Shown in pieces: positions 24,440 through 33,274 of a stretch of 61,685 nucleotides of DNA; the stretch's first letter is position 1, and each line of letters starts with the position of its first letter. The stretch is from contig NZ_BCQQ01000028.1 of the NCBI RefSeq assembly GCF_001552155.1, forward strand, positions 1 to 61,685, given 5' to 3'. A model generated the notes under the pieces. That model saw nothing but the letters and a program-made list of their open reading frames with translations. It searched no databases and was not told the DNA's origin. This stretch comes from Actinomadura formosensis NBRC 14204 (GTDB lineage: Bacteria > Actinomycetota > Actinomycetes > Streptosporangiales > Streptosporangiaceae). Made by a program: the position numbers and the translations under genes.

Positions 24440-24445
24440 TAGCCT
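24440..24445 (+). promoter_or_regulatory. -10 box TAGCCT for a leaderless transcript
   Basis: TAGCCT ends 8 nt before GTG 24454 and no Shine-Dalgarno is present, the typical geometry for leaderless actinobacterial mRNAs. It lies at the point where the third 46-bp repeat unit departs from the consensus. Confidence 0.45.
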
Positions 24446-24453
24446 TGGCCAAC

Positions 24454-24906
24454 GTGGCACTGTACGCGGCGTACGCCTCCAACATGGATCCCGAGCAGAT
24501 GGCGAGCCGGGCTCCGCATTCCCCGATGCGCGACACCGGCTGGCTGGCCGGCTGGCGGCTGACCTTCGGCGGGCAGGACAAGGGCTGGGAGGGGGCCCTC
24601 GCAACGGTCGTCGAAGACGACTCCGAGCAGGTCTTCGTCGTCATGTACGACGTGCCGGCCTGGGACGAGAAGGAACTCGACGCGTGGGAGGGGGCCGCGC
24701 TCGGCGTCTACCGCAAGATCAGGGTGCGGGTGCAGACGCTGGACGGCGACGTCCTGTGCTGGATCTACGTCCTGGACGACTACGAGGGCGGGCTGCCGTC
24801 CGCGCGCTACCTCGGCATCCTCGCGGACGCGGCGGAGAAGGCCGGCGCCCCCGACGACTACGTCAAGGACCTGCGGACACGCCCCTGCACGTCGCTCGGC
24901 GACTGA
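24454..24906 (+). CDS. Gamma-glutamylcyclotransferase-like protein
   Basis: A 150-aa cytosolic protein. The opening VALYAAYASNMDPEQMASRAP matches the YGSN-type substrate-binding start (here YASN) of the GGCT/AIG2 fold. EEALD-like acidic helices follow, with WDEKELDAWEGAALGVYRK, where the acidic residue and the following Tyr/Arg are usual in the family. The C-terminus DYVKDLRTRPCTSLGD is typical of actinobacterial homologues such as Rv3304, which also sits beside lpdA. GTG 24454 was chosen because it starts the conserved fold and is leaderless-spaced. Catalysis is unproven. Confidence 0.8.
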   Translation: MALYAAYASNMDPEQMASRAPHSPMRDTGWLAGWRLTFGGQDKGWEGALATVVEDDSEQVFVVMYDVPAWDEKELDAWEGAALGVYRKIRVRVQTLDGDVLCWIYVLDDYEGGLPSARYLGILADAAEKAGAPDDYVKDLRTRPCTSLGD

Positions 24907-24920
24907 CCGGTTCGCGCCGG

Positions 24921-24926
24921 TAGTGT
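24921..24926 (+). promoter_or_regulatory. -10 box TAGTGT for leaderless purine nucleoside phosphorylase mRNA
   Basis: TAGTGT (24921-24926) is followed by 7 nt and GTG 24934, so the predicted +1 falls at or next to the start codon. No ribosome binding site is visible. Confidence 0.55.
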
Positions 24927-24933
24927 CGGCGTC

Positions 24934-25734
24934 GTGAGCAACGACGCTTTTGCACTGGCGCGGGCCGCCGCGGACGCGCTGCGCGACCGCACGTCCATCG
25001 ACTCCTTCGACGTCGCCCTCGTGATGGGCTCGGGCTGGGTTCCGGCGGCCGACAAGCTCGGCGAGCCCGTCACCGAGGTGACGGTGACCGAACTGCCCGG
25101 CTTCGCGCCTCCCGCCGTGGAGGGCCACGCGGGGCGGATCCGGGTCGTCGAGGTCGCCGGGCACCGCGCCCTCGTGTTCCTCGGCCGGACGCACCTGTAC
25201 GAGGGGCGCGGCGTCGACGCCGTGGTCCACCCCGTCCGGACGGCGCTCGCCGCCGGGGTGCAGACCGTCGTGCTGACCAACGCGGCGGGCGGGCTGCGGC
25301 CCGAGCACCAGCGGGTCGGCGACCCCGTCCTGATCAGCGACCACCTGAACCTGTCGGGCGCGAACCCGCTCACCGGCGCGACGTTCCTCGACCTGACCGA
25401 GGCGTACTCGGAACGGCTGCGGGACCTCGCCAAGGAGGTCGACCCGACGCTCTCGGAGGGCGTGTACGCGGCGTTCCGCGGCCCGACCTACGAGACGCCC
25501 GCCGAGATCCGGATGCTGCGCACGCTGGGCGCCGACATGATCGGCATGTCGACCGTGCTGGAGACGATCGAGGCGCGCCGCGGCGGCGCCGAGGTCCTCG
25601 GCATCTCCCTCGTCACCAACATCGCCGCCGGCCTGTCGGACGAGCCCCTCGACCACGAGGAGGTCCTCGCGGCGGGCCGCGCGTCCGCCGGCCGCATGGG
25701 CACGCTGCTCGCCACCGTCCTGGCCAAGCTGTGA
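24934..25734 (+). CDS. deoD: Purine nucleoside phosphorylase (trimeric family)
   Basis: A 266-aa enzyme that splits purine (deoxy)nucleosides with phosphate into base and (deoxy)ribose-1-phosphate. Motifs: [16 protein letters not shown] (phosphate loop), [34 protein letters not shown], then [20 protein letters not shown] and [17 protein letters not shown], the purine-binding region. Length and motifs are those of the trimeric class, like M. tuberculosis DeoD (Rv3307). It overlaps the next gene as GTGA, so purine phosphorolysis is coupled to the phosphomutase. Confidence 0.93.
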   Translation: MSNDAFALARAAADALRDRTSIDSFDVALVMGSGWVPAADKLGEPVTEVTVTELPGFAPPAVEGHAGRIRVVEVAGHRALVFLGRTHLYEGRGVDAVVHPVRTALAAGVQTVVLTNAAGGLRPEHQRVGDPVLISDHLNLSGANPLTGATFLDLTEAYSERLRDLAKEVDPTLSEGVYAAFRGPTYETPAEIRMLRTLGADMIGMSTVLETIEARRGGAEVLGISLVTNIAAGLSDEPLDHEEVLAAGRASAGRMGTLLATVLAKL

Positions 25735-27353
25735 GCGACCTGCGAGCACGGGCCGAGGAGTGGCTGGCGCAGGACCCGGACCCCGCCACCCGCGCCGAAC
25801 TCCGGGCGATCCTGGACGACGACGATGCCCTTTCCGCCCGTTTCGGCTCCCGGCTGGAGTTCGGCACGGCGGGCCTGCGCGGCGAACTGGGCGCCGGCCC
25901 GAACCGGATGAACCGGGTGACGGTCATGCGCGCCGCCGCGGGCCTGGCCGCCCGCCTGCCCGCCGGCGGCCGGGTGATCATCGGCTTCGACGCGCGGCAC
26001 GGCTCGCGCCGGTTCGCCGACGACACGGCGGCCGTGCTCAGCGGGGCGGGCCTGCGTCCCGAGGTGTTCGCCGATCCCGTTCCAACGCCCGTCCTGGCCC
26101 ATTTCACCCGGACGTTCGACGACGTCGTGGCCGGCGTCATGGTGACGGCCAGCCACAACCCGCCCCGCGACAACGGCTACAAGGTGTACTGGGCGGACGG
26201 GGCGCAGATCGTCCCACCGCGGGACGCGGAGATCTCCGCGGCCATCGACGCCGTCGGCCGCGTGGACGAACTCCCCCTCGGCTCCGGCTGGCCCGTCCAC
26301 ACCGGCACCGGCCGCTATCTGGACGCGGTGTCGTCCCTCCGGCTCGGCGGCGACCGCGACGTCTCGATCGTCTACACGCCGATGCACGGCGTCGGCCGGG
26401 ACGTGCTCCTCGCCGCCTTCGAACGGGCCGGTTTCCCCGCTCCCCTGGTCGTCCCCGAGCAGGCCGAGCCCGACCCCGACTTCCCGACCGTCGCGTTCCC
26501 GAACCCGGAGGAACCGGGCGCGCTCGATCTGGCCCTGGCGCTGGCCGAGGCCCGCGGCGCCGACCTGGTGATCGCCAACGACCCGGACGCGGACCGCTGC
26601 GCCGTCGCCGTCCCGTCCCCGTCCGGCTGGCGGACGCTGACCGGGGACGAGGTCGGCGGGCTGCTGGCCGAGCACGTGCTGCGGCACACCACCGGCGATG
26701 ACCGCCTGGTCGTCACCACGATCGTGTCGTCGTCCCTGCTGCGCCCGATCGCGGCGGCGCACCGGGTCCGCTTCGCCGAGTCGCTCACCGGCTTCAAGTG
26801 GATCATGAAGGCGGGCGGCCCGGCCGACCGCCTCGTCTTCGGCTACGAGGAGGCGCTCGGCTACAGCGTCGGCGACGACCGGGGCGTGCTCGTCAACGAC
26901 AAGGACGGCATCGGCGCCGCCCTCGCGATCGCCGCGCTGGCCGCCGGCGCGAAACGAGCCGGCCGCACGCTCCTGGACCTGCTGGACGATCAGGCCCGCG
27001 CGTACGGCCTCCACGCCACGTCCCAGCTCTCGATGAGAGTGGACGACCTCTCCCTGATCACCGCCGCGATGACCCGCCTGCGCGCCGCTCCCCCGCGGGA
27101 ACTGGCCGGACGCTCCGTCGAGTCGTTCGACGACCTGTCCCAGGGCGCGGGCGGCCTCCCGCCCACCAACGGCCTCCGCTTCCGCCTGGCCGGAGGCGCA
27201 CGCGTGGTCATCCGCCCGTCAGGGACGGAACCAAAGCTCAAGTGCTACCTGGAGGTCGTCCTCCCCGTTGACGGGGACATCACCGAAGTCCGCGCGCGCG
27301 CCACCACCGAACTAGAAGCCCTCCGCACCGCCCTATCCGCCGCCCTCACCTAG
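25731..27353 (+). CDS. pmmB: Phospho-sugar mutase (PmmB/PGM2-like)
   Basis: A 540-aa alpha-D-phosphohexomutase-superfamily enzyme. The phosphoserine loop is [16 protein letters not shown] (Ser141), the metal loop DPDADR (284-289), the sugar loop [14 protein letters not shown] and the phosphate loop [10 protein letters not shown]; all four domains are intact. The family covers phosphomannomutases, phosphoglucomutases and, in PGM2-type members, phosphopentomutase. Because it is translationally coupled (GTGA) to purine nucleoside phosphorylase and no deoB is visible, conversion of (deoxy)ribose-1-phosphate to the 5-phosphate is a plausible main role. That is inference; phosphomannomutase remains the standard name. 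Confidence 0.9.
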   Translation: MSDLRARAEEWLAQDPDPATRAELRAILDDDDALSARFGSRLEFGTAGLRGELGAGPNRMNRVTVMRAAAGLAARLPAGGRVIIGFDARHGSRRFADDTAAVLSGAGLRPEVFADPVPTPVLAHFTRTFDDVVAGVMVTASHNPPRDNGYKVYWADGAQIVPPRDAEISAAIDAVGRVDELPLGSGWPVHTGTGRYLDAVSSLRLGGDRDVSIVYTPMHGVGRDVLLAAFERAGFPAPLVVPEQAEPDPDFPTVAFPNPEEPGALDLALALAEARGADLVIANDPDADRCAVAVPSPSGWRTLTGDEVGGLLAEHVLRHTTGDDRLVVTTIVSSSLLRPIAAAHRVRFAESLTGFKWIMKAGGPADRLVFGYEEALGYSVGDDRGVLVNDKDGIGAALAIAALAAGAKRAGRTLLDLLDDQARAYGLHATSQLSMRVDDLSLITAAMTRLRAAPPRELAGRSVESFDDLSQGAGGLPPTNGLRFRLAGGARVVIRPSGTEPKLKCYLEVVLPVDGDITEVRARATTELEALRTALSAALT

Positions 27354-27367
27354 CGGGGGGTGGGCGG

Positions 27368-28012
27368 TCAGTCGAGCATGGAGATGATCAGGAGCACGAC
27401 CAGCGCGACCAGGGGGACGACCAGGGAGGCCACCGCGGGGAGGGACCATTGGACGGTTCCCCTGGCGGGGGCGTCCGTCTTGACCGCGGCGGCTTTGCCG
27501 GGGGCGCCCGAGCCCGGTTCCGGACGGTGGCGGTCGCGCATCTCGTTGAGCTGCCGGGCCGCGAAGCCCGTGGGGGTGCGGCCTCGCAGGTCGAGGGCCG
27601 GGGCCTCGGACTTGCGGGCCTGCCGCTCGGCGCGCGCCTCCGCCTTGGCCTGGGCGCGCGGTGAGGTCTGGTGCACCCAGGCGCGGGTCTCCAGGTCCGT
27701 TCCGTCCGGGCCGGTGAACCGCACGGTGACCGCGTTCGTGCCCTCGATCTTGTGGATCGCGGCCCACGGCACCCGGACGTCCCGCAGCGGGTTGCGGATC
27801 GTGAGCGCCTCCTCGTCCCCGACGATCGCCGGGCGCAGGCCGATCGTGTACGCGATCCCGCAGCCGAGCAGCAGTACGAACGTGATCGAGATCGTCATCA
27901 GCGAATAGTCGGGGTCACCGGTGATGCCGGTGAACAGGTCGATGATGTTCAGCCCGGCGAACACCAGCCACGCGTACGCGACGACGCGCCCGAGGGTGGA
28001 ACGAATGGTCAT
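27368..28012 (-). CDS. PH-domain membrane protein
   Basis: A 214-aa protein. Two N-terminal transmembrane helices (VVAYAWLVFAGLNIIDLF; LMTISITFVLLLGCGIAYTIGL) lead into a bacterial PH-like domain (EEALTIRNPLRDVRVPWAAI and then HKIEGTNAVTVRF). An Arg/Ala-rich coiled coil (RAQAKAEARAERQARK) follows, and a C-terminal hydrophobic helix closes it (AVASLVVPLVALVVLLIISML). ATG 28012 starts 7 nt after the add stop. It is convergent to pmmB with a 14-bp gap. Specific function unknown. Confidence 0.8.
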   Translation of the reverse strand: MTIRSTLGRVVAYAWLVFAGLNIIDLFTGITGDPDYSLMTISITFVLLLGCGIAYTIGLRPAIVGDEEALTIRNPLRDVRVPWAAIHKIEGTNAVTVRFTGPDGTDLETRAWVHQTSPRAQAKAEARAERQARKSEAPALDLRGRTPTGFAARQLNEMRDRHRPEPGSGAPGKAAAVKTDAPARGTVQWSLPAVASLVVPLVALVVLLIISMLD

Positions 28013-28019
28013 GGCTCGA

Positions 28020-29111
28020 TCATGCCAGCGGCCTGGCACCGCTCCACTTGAGCTGCGCGAAGCCCGGCTTGATGACGCCGTTGATGAACTCGAGCCGCTC
28101 GTTGAACGGCGCGAACGCCGACTTCATCGCGTTCACCGTGAACCACTGCAGGTCGTCCCAGCCGTAGCCGAACGCCTCGACGAGCTTCGCGAACTCCTCG
28201 GACACCGACGTCCCGCTCATCAGCCGGTTGTCGGTGTTGACCGTGACGCGGAAGCTGAGGCGGCGCAGCAGGCCGATCGGGTGCTCCGCGATCGACTTCG
28301 CCGCGCCCGTCTGGATGTTGGACGTGGGGCACATCTCCAGCGGAATCCGCTTGTCCCGGACATAGTTCGCCAGCCGTCCGAGGCGCGCGTCGTCACCGTC
28401 CACCTCGATGTCGTCGATGATCCGGACGCCGTGCCCGAGCCGGTCGGCGCCGCACCACTGGATCGCCTGCCAGATCGACGGCAGCCCGAACCCCTCGCCC
28501 GCGTGGATCGTGAAGTGCGCGTTCTCCCGCTGGAGGTACTCGAACGCGTCCAGGTGCCGGGTCGGCGGATACCCCGCCTCGGCGCCCGCGATGTCGAACC
28601 CGACGACGCCGAGGTCCCGGTACCGGACGGCCAGCTCCGCGATCTCCATGCTGCGCGCCTGGTGCCGCATCGCCGTGACCAGCGTCCCGACCCGGATGCC
28701 GAAGTCCCGGTGGCCGCGCGCGAAACCGTCCAGGACGGCCTCGACGACCTGCTCCAGCGTCAGGCCCATGCCGAGATGCTGCTCGGGCGCGTACCGGACC
28801 TCCGCGTACACGACGCCGTCGTTCGCGAGGTCCTCCGCGCACTCGTACGCGACCCGGGTGAGCGCGTCGATGGTCTGCATCACCCCGACGGTGTGGGAGA
28901 ACGTCTCCAGGTAGCGCTCCAGCGACCCCGAGTTGGCGGCCTCCTCGAACCACGTCCGCAGCTTCTCCGGATCGGTGGCGGGCAGCCCCTCGTAGCCGAT
29001 GTCCCGCGCCAGCTCGATGATGGTCGCGGGCCGGACCCCGCCGTCCAGGTGGTCGTGCAGCAGCACCTTCGGCGCACGCCGGATGTCCTCAAGAGTCGGC
29101 CGCTTGTTCAT
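28020..29111 (-). CDS. add: Adenosine deaminase
   Basis: A 363-aa zinc enzyme converting (deoxy)adenosine to (deoxy)inosine, which feeds the nearby purine nucleoside phosphorylase. Zinc ligands H19 and H21 lie in [10 protein letters not shown]. The catalytic HAGE motif is present ([13 protein letters not shown]), as are [10 protein letters not shown] and the metal-site aspartate region [14 protein letters not shown]. Length and motifs match the bacterial add family. Homologues in M. tuberculosis (Rv3313c) sit in the same neighbourhood. No damage visible. Confidence 0.95.
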   Translation of the reverse strand: MNKRPTLEDIRRAPKVLLHDHLDGGVRPATIIELARDIGYEGLPATDPEKLRTWFEEAANSGSLERYLETFSHTVGVMQTIDALTRVAYECAEDLANDGVVYAEVRYAPEQHLGMGLTLEQVVEAVLDGFARGHRDFGIRVGTLVTAMRHQARSMEIAELAVRYRDLGVVGFDIAGAEAGYPPTRHLDAFEYLQRENAHFTIHAGEGFGLPSIWQAIQWCGADRLGHGVRIIDDIEVDGDDARLGRLANYVRDKRIPLEMCPTSNIQTGAAKSIAEHPIGLLRRLSFRVTVNTDNRLMSGTSVSEEFAKLVEAFGYGWDDLQWFTVNAMKSAFAPFNERLEFINGVIKPGFAQLKWSGARPLA

Positions 29112-29206
29112 CCCTTGACGTTACCCGGCGCCGTCCCGCCCCACGTCGTCAACTCTCACCAACACCTCGGTGCCCGCGAGCACGCGCGTGACGGAAGGGG
29201 TGTGGT

Positions 29207-29237
29207 CCGGCGGGGGCACGTCCGGTGTCCCCGCCGG
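29207..29237 (-). terminator. Hairpin terminator after the cupin gene
   Basis: Arms CCGGCGGGG (29207-29215) and CCCCGCCGG (29229-29237) lie 12 nt beyond the cupin stop. The stem is 9 bp and the loop 13 nt with partial extra pairing. No T-run. Confidence 0.6.
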
Positions 29238-29248
29238 GATGGATCCGG

Positions 29249-29608
29249 TCAGCCGGTGGCCTTGGCGTATTCGCCCATGCCGCCGGCGAAGTCGAACATG
29301 ACGCAGGCCTCGTCGCCGACGACCCAGGCGTCATGGCCGGGCGCCAGCACGAACACGTCCCCGGGGCCGACCTCGCTCTCGGCGCCGTCCCGCGTCCGCA
29401 TCCGCATCCGTCCCTGGACGACGTAGCCGTTGTGGTGGACTTCGCACAGGTCTGTGCCCGCGATGTCCTTCACGGACTCCGTCCAGCGCCAGCCGGGCTC
29501 GAACGTCGCCTTCCCGAAGACGAGGCCGGTGAGGTTGACGACTTCCAGGTGCCCGTTGGGGAAGTCCCTCCGGTCGTCCGGCTTCTCGATGCTCTTGATC
29601 TCGGTCAT
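29249..29608 (-). CDS. Cupin domain protein
   Basis: A 119-aa single-domain cupin. The first cupin motif region is W-R-W-T-E-S with VKDIAGTDLCEVHHNGYVVQ, and the second is GPGDVFVLAPGHDAWVVGDE. Two adjacent histidines (VHHNG) and H in PGHDAW could bind metal. ATG 29608 has GGGGGGA 6 nt upstream; longer upstream reading lacks a binding site. It may be an enzyme, a sensor or a binding protein; the substrate is unknown. Confidence 0.82.
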   Translation of the reverse strand: MTEIKSIEKPDDRRDFPNGHLEVVNLTGLVFGKATFEPGWRWTESVKDIAGTDLCEVHHNGYVVQGRMRMRTRDGAESEVGPGDVFVLAPGHDAWVVGDEACVMFDFAGGMGEYAKATG

Positions 29609-29663
29609 GATGGTCCCCCCTTTCGCCATCACCTCCCACGCTCGCACCGGCGCCGAACCTGCG

Positions 29664-30920
29664 TCAAGGCGTGCCGGACGAGGCCGGAGCGCCTGCGAGC
29701 TCCGGCTCGGGCCGCGGCGCATGATCCTTCCAGGGGAGGAGCAGCGGGGTCGCCAGCATGAGGACGCCCGCGATCGCGATCGCGGCGCGGGGGCCGGTGA
29801 GTCCGGCGAGCACGCCCCACAGGGCGGTCAGGGCCGCGACGGCGGCGTTGTCGGTCACCGACCACGCGGACAGGGTGCGGGCGACCCGGTCGTTCGGGGT
29901 CTGGTCGAGCCGGTAGGTGGCGTAGATCGGGTTGAACACGCCTATGCAGAGAATCAACCCGAACTGGACGGCGATGACGAGCGCGAGCCCCATGGCACCG
30001 GGGCCGACGAAGGCCAGGCCGAGGGGCCAGCACGCGCGGAGCGTCCCGGCGGTGAGCATGACCTTCCGGCGCCCGGACCGCGCGGCGAGCCGGTGGGCCA
30101 GCCGCGAGCCGATGAGACCTCCGACGCAGGGGACGCCCAGCGCGAGGCCGTACTGCCAGGGCGCGAACCCGAGGTCGCCGAGCATGAGGACGACGAGGAG
30201 CGGCGACGTGGCCAGGATCAGCCCCCTGACCATGACCGTGTGGAGGAACAGCGGGCGCAGCACCGGGTGCGTCAGGATGTAGCGCCAGCCTTCGAGCAGG
30301 TCACCGGCCCGGAACCTCTTCGCGCCCGCGCGGGCGGGGGGCTGCTCCGTCCCGCCGATCGCGCGGACCGCCCCCGCCGACAGCAGGTGGCTGACCGCGT
30401 CGGCCACCACGGTCGCCACCGGGCCGAGCAGCCCGATCGCGGCGCCGCCGAGCGGCGGGCCGAGCAGGGTGGTCGTCCAGGTGGTGGACTCGAACCGCCC
30501 GTTGGCGACGAGGAGGTCCGCGCGCGGCACGAGCGCTTTCAGGCACGCTCCGCTCGCCGCCCGGAACGCGATGCCGGCGGCCGCCACGATGACCGACACG
30601 ACCAGGAGGTGGCCGAACGTGAGCCATCCGAGGGCGAACGCGGCGGGCACGCTCAGCAGCGCCGCGAACCGGAGCAGATCCATCGCGATCATGACGGGCC
30701 GTTTGCGGCGGAACTCCACCCACGGCCCGAGCGGCACCGCGGCCACCGCGCCCACCGCCAGCCCCACCGAGGCCAGCAGCGACACCTGGGCCGGCCCCAC
30801 GTCCAGGACGAGTATCGCGATCATCGGGAAGGCGTCGAGGGCGAGCCATGTGCCGGCCGCGCTGATCGCGTAGGAGGTCCACAGCCACCGGAACCCGCGC
30901 CCCAGTGACCGTCCGCCCAC
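29664..30920 (-). CDS. MFS transporter
   Basis: A 418-aa major facilitator with about 11-12 hydrophobic segments. Between helices 2 and 3, PLGPWVEFRRKRPVMIAMDL is the G-x-x-x-[DE]-[RK]-x-[GR]-[RK]-[RK]-like loop A of drug/solute exporters, and the equivalent loop after helix 8 is LAHRLAARSGRRKVML. The sequence resembles the EntS/MFS_3 exporter type. It is a single gene between the cupin and the sortase. The substrate cannot be inferred. Confidence 0.87.
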   Translation of the reverse strand: MGGRSLGRGFRWLWTSYAISAAGTWLALDAFPMIAILVLDVGPAQVSLLASVGLAVGAVAAVPLGPWVEFRRKRPVMIAMDLLRFAALLSVPAAFALGWLTFGHLLVVSVIVAAAGIAFRAASGACLKALVPRADLLVANGRFESTTWTTTLLGPPLGGAAIGLLGPVATVVADAVSHLLSAGAVRAIGGTEQPPARAGAKRFRAGDLLEGWRYILTHPVLRPLFLHTVMVRGLILATSPLLVVLMLGDLGFAPWQYGLALGVPCVGGLIGSRLAHRLAARSGRRKVMLTAGTLRACWPLGLAFVGPGAMGLALVIAVQFGLILCIGVFNPIYATYRLDQTPNDRVARTLSAWSVTDNAAVAALTALWGVLAGLTGPRAAIAIAGVLMLATPLLLPWKDHAPRPEPELAGAPASSGTP

Positions 30921-30953
30921 CCCGCCCCCTCGCGTTGACCGAGGGCCAAGCTA

Positions 30954-31574
30954 CTACCGGACGGCGGTCAGGGCGGCGTAGACGATGATGTTGTCGCGGT
31001 AGCTGCGCTTCGCCCGGTCGAACGAACCACCGCAGGTCACCAGCCGGAGCCCGGCGTGGTCCAGCGGACCGTAGACGCGCCGGGTGGGGAAGCGGTCCTT
31101 GGCGACCCGTTCGACGGATTCGACGGTGAACACCGCGACCCTGCCGTCCGCGCGGACGACCTCGATGCGATGTCCGGGCCTCAGCCGCCCCAGGTCGTAG
31201 AAGACCGCGGCGCCCTTCGCGGAGTCGACATGGCCGAGGATCACGGCCGCGCCGCGCTCGCCCGGGGTGGGGCCGCCGTCGTACCAGCCGGCCTCGCCCG
31301 GACGATCCGCCGAGGGGACCCGGACCGAGCCGCCGGCGTCAAGCCCCAGGCGGATCAGCGGGGCCCGGACCCCGATCGACGGGACGGCGACCTGGACGGG
31401 CAGGGAGCGGGGCAGCACCGGCCCGTCGTGCGCGACCGGCCGGGCGTCCGCCGCCCACGCGGGCGGTTGCGGCGGGCCGCCCGGACCGCGCAGCCCGAGC
31501 CCCACCGTGAAAAGGCCGGCGGCCAGCAGTGCCACCGCCAGCGCCCACAGGCCGCCCTTTCCCAGCATTGTCAT
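30954..31574 (-). CDS. Class F-like sortase
   Basis: A 206-aa cell-surface transpeptidase. An N-terminal membrane anchor (GLWALAVALLAAGLFTVGLGL) is followed by a Pro-rich stretch and the sortase beta-barrel. Catalytic residues: His in AAVILGHVDSAKG, Cys in LRLVTCGGSFD, and Arg in KRSYRDN. The TCGG context and small size fit class F enzymes of actinobacteria. Start choice is uncertain: ATG 31574 or 31568 follow GGTGG, and ATG 31607 is also possible. It lies just downstream of a gene for a protein with a sorting-signal-like C-terminus, its likely substrate. Confidence 0.85.
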   Translation of the reverse strand: MTMLGKGGLWALAVALLAAGLFTVGLGLRGPGGPPQPPAWAADARPVAHDGPVLPRSLPVQVAVPSIGVRAPLIRLGLDAGGSVRVPSADRPGEAGWYDGGPTPGERGAAVILGHVDSAKGAAVFYDLGRLRPGHRIEVVRADGRVAVFTVESVERVAKDRFPTRRVYGPLDHAGLRLVTCGGSFDRAKRSYRDNIIVYAALTAVR

Positions 31575-31657
31575 CCACCCACTCGGCGAGAATTCACCAC
31601 TGCCCATTGAGATGCGCTCGTCTGAAATTTGGTTCGCGGCTCCCTGAAGGGTCGCGG

Positions 31658-31696
31658 AAAAGGCCGGTGGCCGCCCCCGGAAGGAGACGGCCACCG
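31658..31696 (-). terminator. Hairpin plus T-run between surface-protein and sortase genes
   Basis: A 9-bp stem (31688-31696 with 31665-31673), a 14-nt loop and TTTT three bases after the stem in the direction of transcription. It begins 10 nt past the surface-protein stop. It would reduce read-through into the sortase gene, so substrate exceeds enzyme. Confidence 0.65.
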
Positions 31697-31706
31697 ATGC
31701 CGCGCC

Positions 31707-32270
31707 TCAGGCGTCCGCGTCGCTCCGCCGGCGGACGGCCACGGCGCCGGCACCGAACGCCCCCAGCAGCAGGACGCCGCCACCGGCCAGCAGGGCGGTG
31801 TCCGCGCCACCGGCGCCGCCGCCGACACCGGTCTTGGGCCCGCCGCTCGGGGTCGGGCGCGCGCTGCCCATCGGCGTGGGCTGCGCCGAACCGCCCGGCG
31901 TGGGCTGCTGGGTCTTCGAAGGCGTCTTCGCCTCCAGCACGTGGATCGTGCCCACCGATTTGTGAGCACCGCACCGCACCAGCACCGTGTAGTCGCCCGG
32001 GAAGGTGTCCTGCTTGATGGTCGCGAGACCCGCCCGGCCCTCGACCTCCTCCGAGCCGTTCAACGGAACCGCCCCGCCCACGAAGGCCAGCGACCCGGTC
32101 TCGCCGTCCACCTCGCACTTCTTGCCGACGACGGTGACCTGCTCACCGGGACGCGCCTGCCCCGGCTTCACGACCACATCGCCGGGGTCGGCCATCGCGG
32201 GCGTCGCGGCGAGACCGATCGTCATGGTGCCGATGACGAGCCCGAAGACGGACGCCTTTCCGAGTCGCAT
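31707..32270 (-). CDS. Cell-wall-anchored surface protein (sortase substrate)
   Basis: A 187-aa protein. Signal peptide (residues 1-27, VFGLVIGTMTIGLAATPAMA); an Ig-like domain with two cysteines (VVVKPGQARPGEQVTVVGKK; FPGDYTVLVRC); a spacer with QPTPGGS/QPTPMGS/RPTPSGG repeats. The C-terminal signal reads PKTGVGGG, then a hydrophobic helix (TALLAGGGVLLLGAFGAGAVAV) and RRR. The PKTG motif fills the place of LPXTG. Adjacent to a class F-like sortase, it is the obvious substrate. Confidence 0.82.
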   Translation of the reverse strand: MRLGKASVFGLVIGTMTIGLAATPAMADPGDVVVKPGQARPGEQVTVVGKKCEVDGETGSLAFVGGAVPLNGSEEVEGRAGLATIKQDTFPGDYTVLVRCGAHKSVGTIHVLEAKTPSKTQQPTPGGSAQPTPMGSARPTPSGGPKTGVGGGAGGADTALLAGGGVLLLGAFGAGAVAVRRRSDADA

Positions 32271-32425
32271 GTCCCCTCCATTACGACACGGCGGCTTACT
32301 CGACTTTCAGCTCCGGATCCGTGCCCCCTTATGCTCTTATACGATGAGGCGCACTCCGGTTTGGTTCGGCCCTTTTCCCCGCACCGCCGACGCCACACAT
32401 GATCAGAATTCGGCCCCAAAAGTTG

Positions 32426-32443
32426 GTGTGATAGCCATCACAC
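32426..32443. promoter_or_regulatory. CRP/GlxR-like operator GTGTGATAGCCATCACAC
   Basis: An 18-bp site matching TGTGA-N6-TCACA, the consensus of CRP-family regulators (E. coli CRP, mycobacterial Cmr/CRP, corynebacterial GlxR). It lies 115 bp upstream of the maltokinase-cap gene and 156 bp upstream of the divergent surface-protein gene, in an AT-richer 287-bp spacer. Either gene could be cAMP-responsive. Confidence 0.6.
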
Positions 32444-32557
32444 TCGACACACCCCGCCCTCGCCCCCGAAAACCTGTCGCACCTGAGGGGAGCGTTTTCG
32501 GGGAGAACCTCACCACCACCGACGTTCCTAACCCAGGTAATCCTGTAGAAAAGCCGT

Positions 32558-33211
32558 ATGGCGGTCATCTACAACACGTCCATGGCGCCCGGCAAGCTGG
32601 AGCTGCTCACCTCGTGGCTCCCCGCGCAGCCGTGGTACGCCGGTACGGGGCGCGAGCCGGAACTGGCCAAGGCGGGCGGTTTCCGGCTCGAAGACCCGGA
32701 CGGCGAGGTCGGCATGGAGTTCATGGTCGTCACGGACACCTCCGGTGACCGCCCGGTCTCCTACCACGTGCCGCTCAGTTACCGCGGCGCGCCGCTGGAC
32801 GGCGCCGAGCGGGCGCTCGTCGGCACGTCCGAGCACGGGGTCCTGGGACGGCGATGGGTGTACGACGGCACCCACGACCCGGTGCTCGTGGCCCAGCTCC
32901 TCGCCCTCCTCCAAGGGCGCGCCGAGCCGCAGCACCAAAGCGTGAGCAACACCCCCGACCCGTCCGTCGTGCCGCATTTCACCGGCGCCCCTTTCGGGAC
33001 GCCGGCCGCCGTGACGGCCGTCGAGCACGGGCGGGACCGCACCGACATCGTGGTGACGGCCGAACCGCGCGGCACCCTGACCATCGGCGTGTCACGCGTA
33101 CTGCGACCGCACACGGCCGATGACGCCCAGGGCCATGTCACCGCCCCCTGGCGGACACCGGACGGCACCGAGAACCGCGCCCCGTTCGCCGTCCTGCACG
33201 GTCCTCACTGA
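32558..33211 (+). CDS. Maltokinase N-terminal cap-like domain protein
   Basis: A 217-aa protein. Its first 110 residues (MAVIYNTSMAPGKLELLTSW; GGFRLEDPDGEVGMEFMVVT; YHVPLSYRGAPLDGAE) match the N-terminal cap seen in actinobacterial maltokinases and in stand-alone homologues. The kinase domain is absent. The C-terminal half is beta-rich (VTAVEHGRDRTDIVVTAEPR). ATG 32558 lacks a Shine-Dalgarno; TAGAAA ends 6 nt upstream, so a leaderless mRNA is possible. A CRP-like site upstream would fit carbon-responsive control. Function unproven. Confidence 0.82.
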   Translation: MAVIYNTSMAPGKLELLTSWLPAQPWYAGTGREPELAKAGGFRLEDPDGEVGMEFMVVTDTSGDRPVSYHVPLSYRGAPLDGAERALVGTSEHGVLGRRWVYDGTHDPVLVAQLLALLQGRAEPQHQSVSNTPDPSVVPHFTGAPFGTPAAVTAVEHGRDRTDIVVTAEPRGTLTIGVSRVLRPHTADDAQGHVTAPWRTPDGTENRAPFAVLHGPH

Positions 33212-33274
33212 GCCGGCTCGGCCCCGCCGCGAAGCCTGCCTCGGGGTTACGTCAGCGGGCGATCTCTGGTGTGC

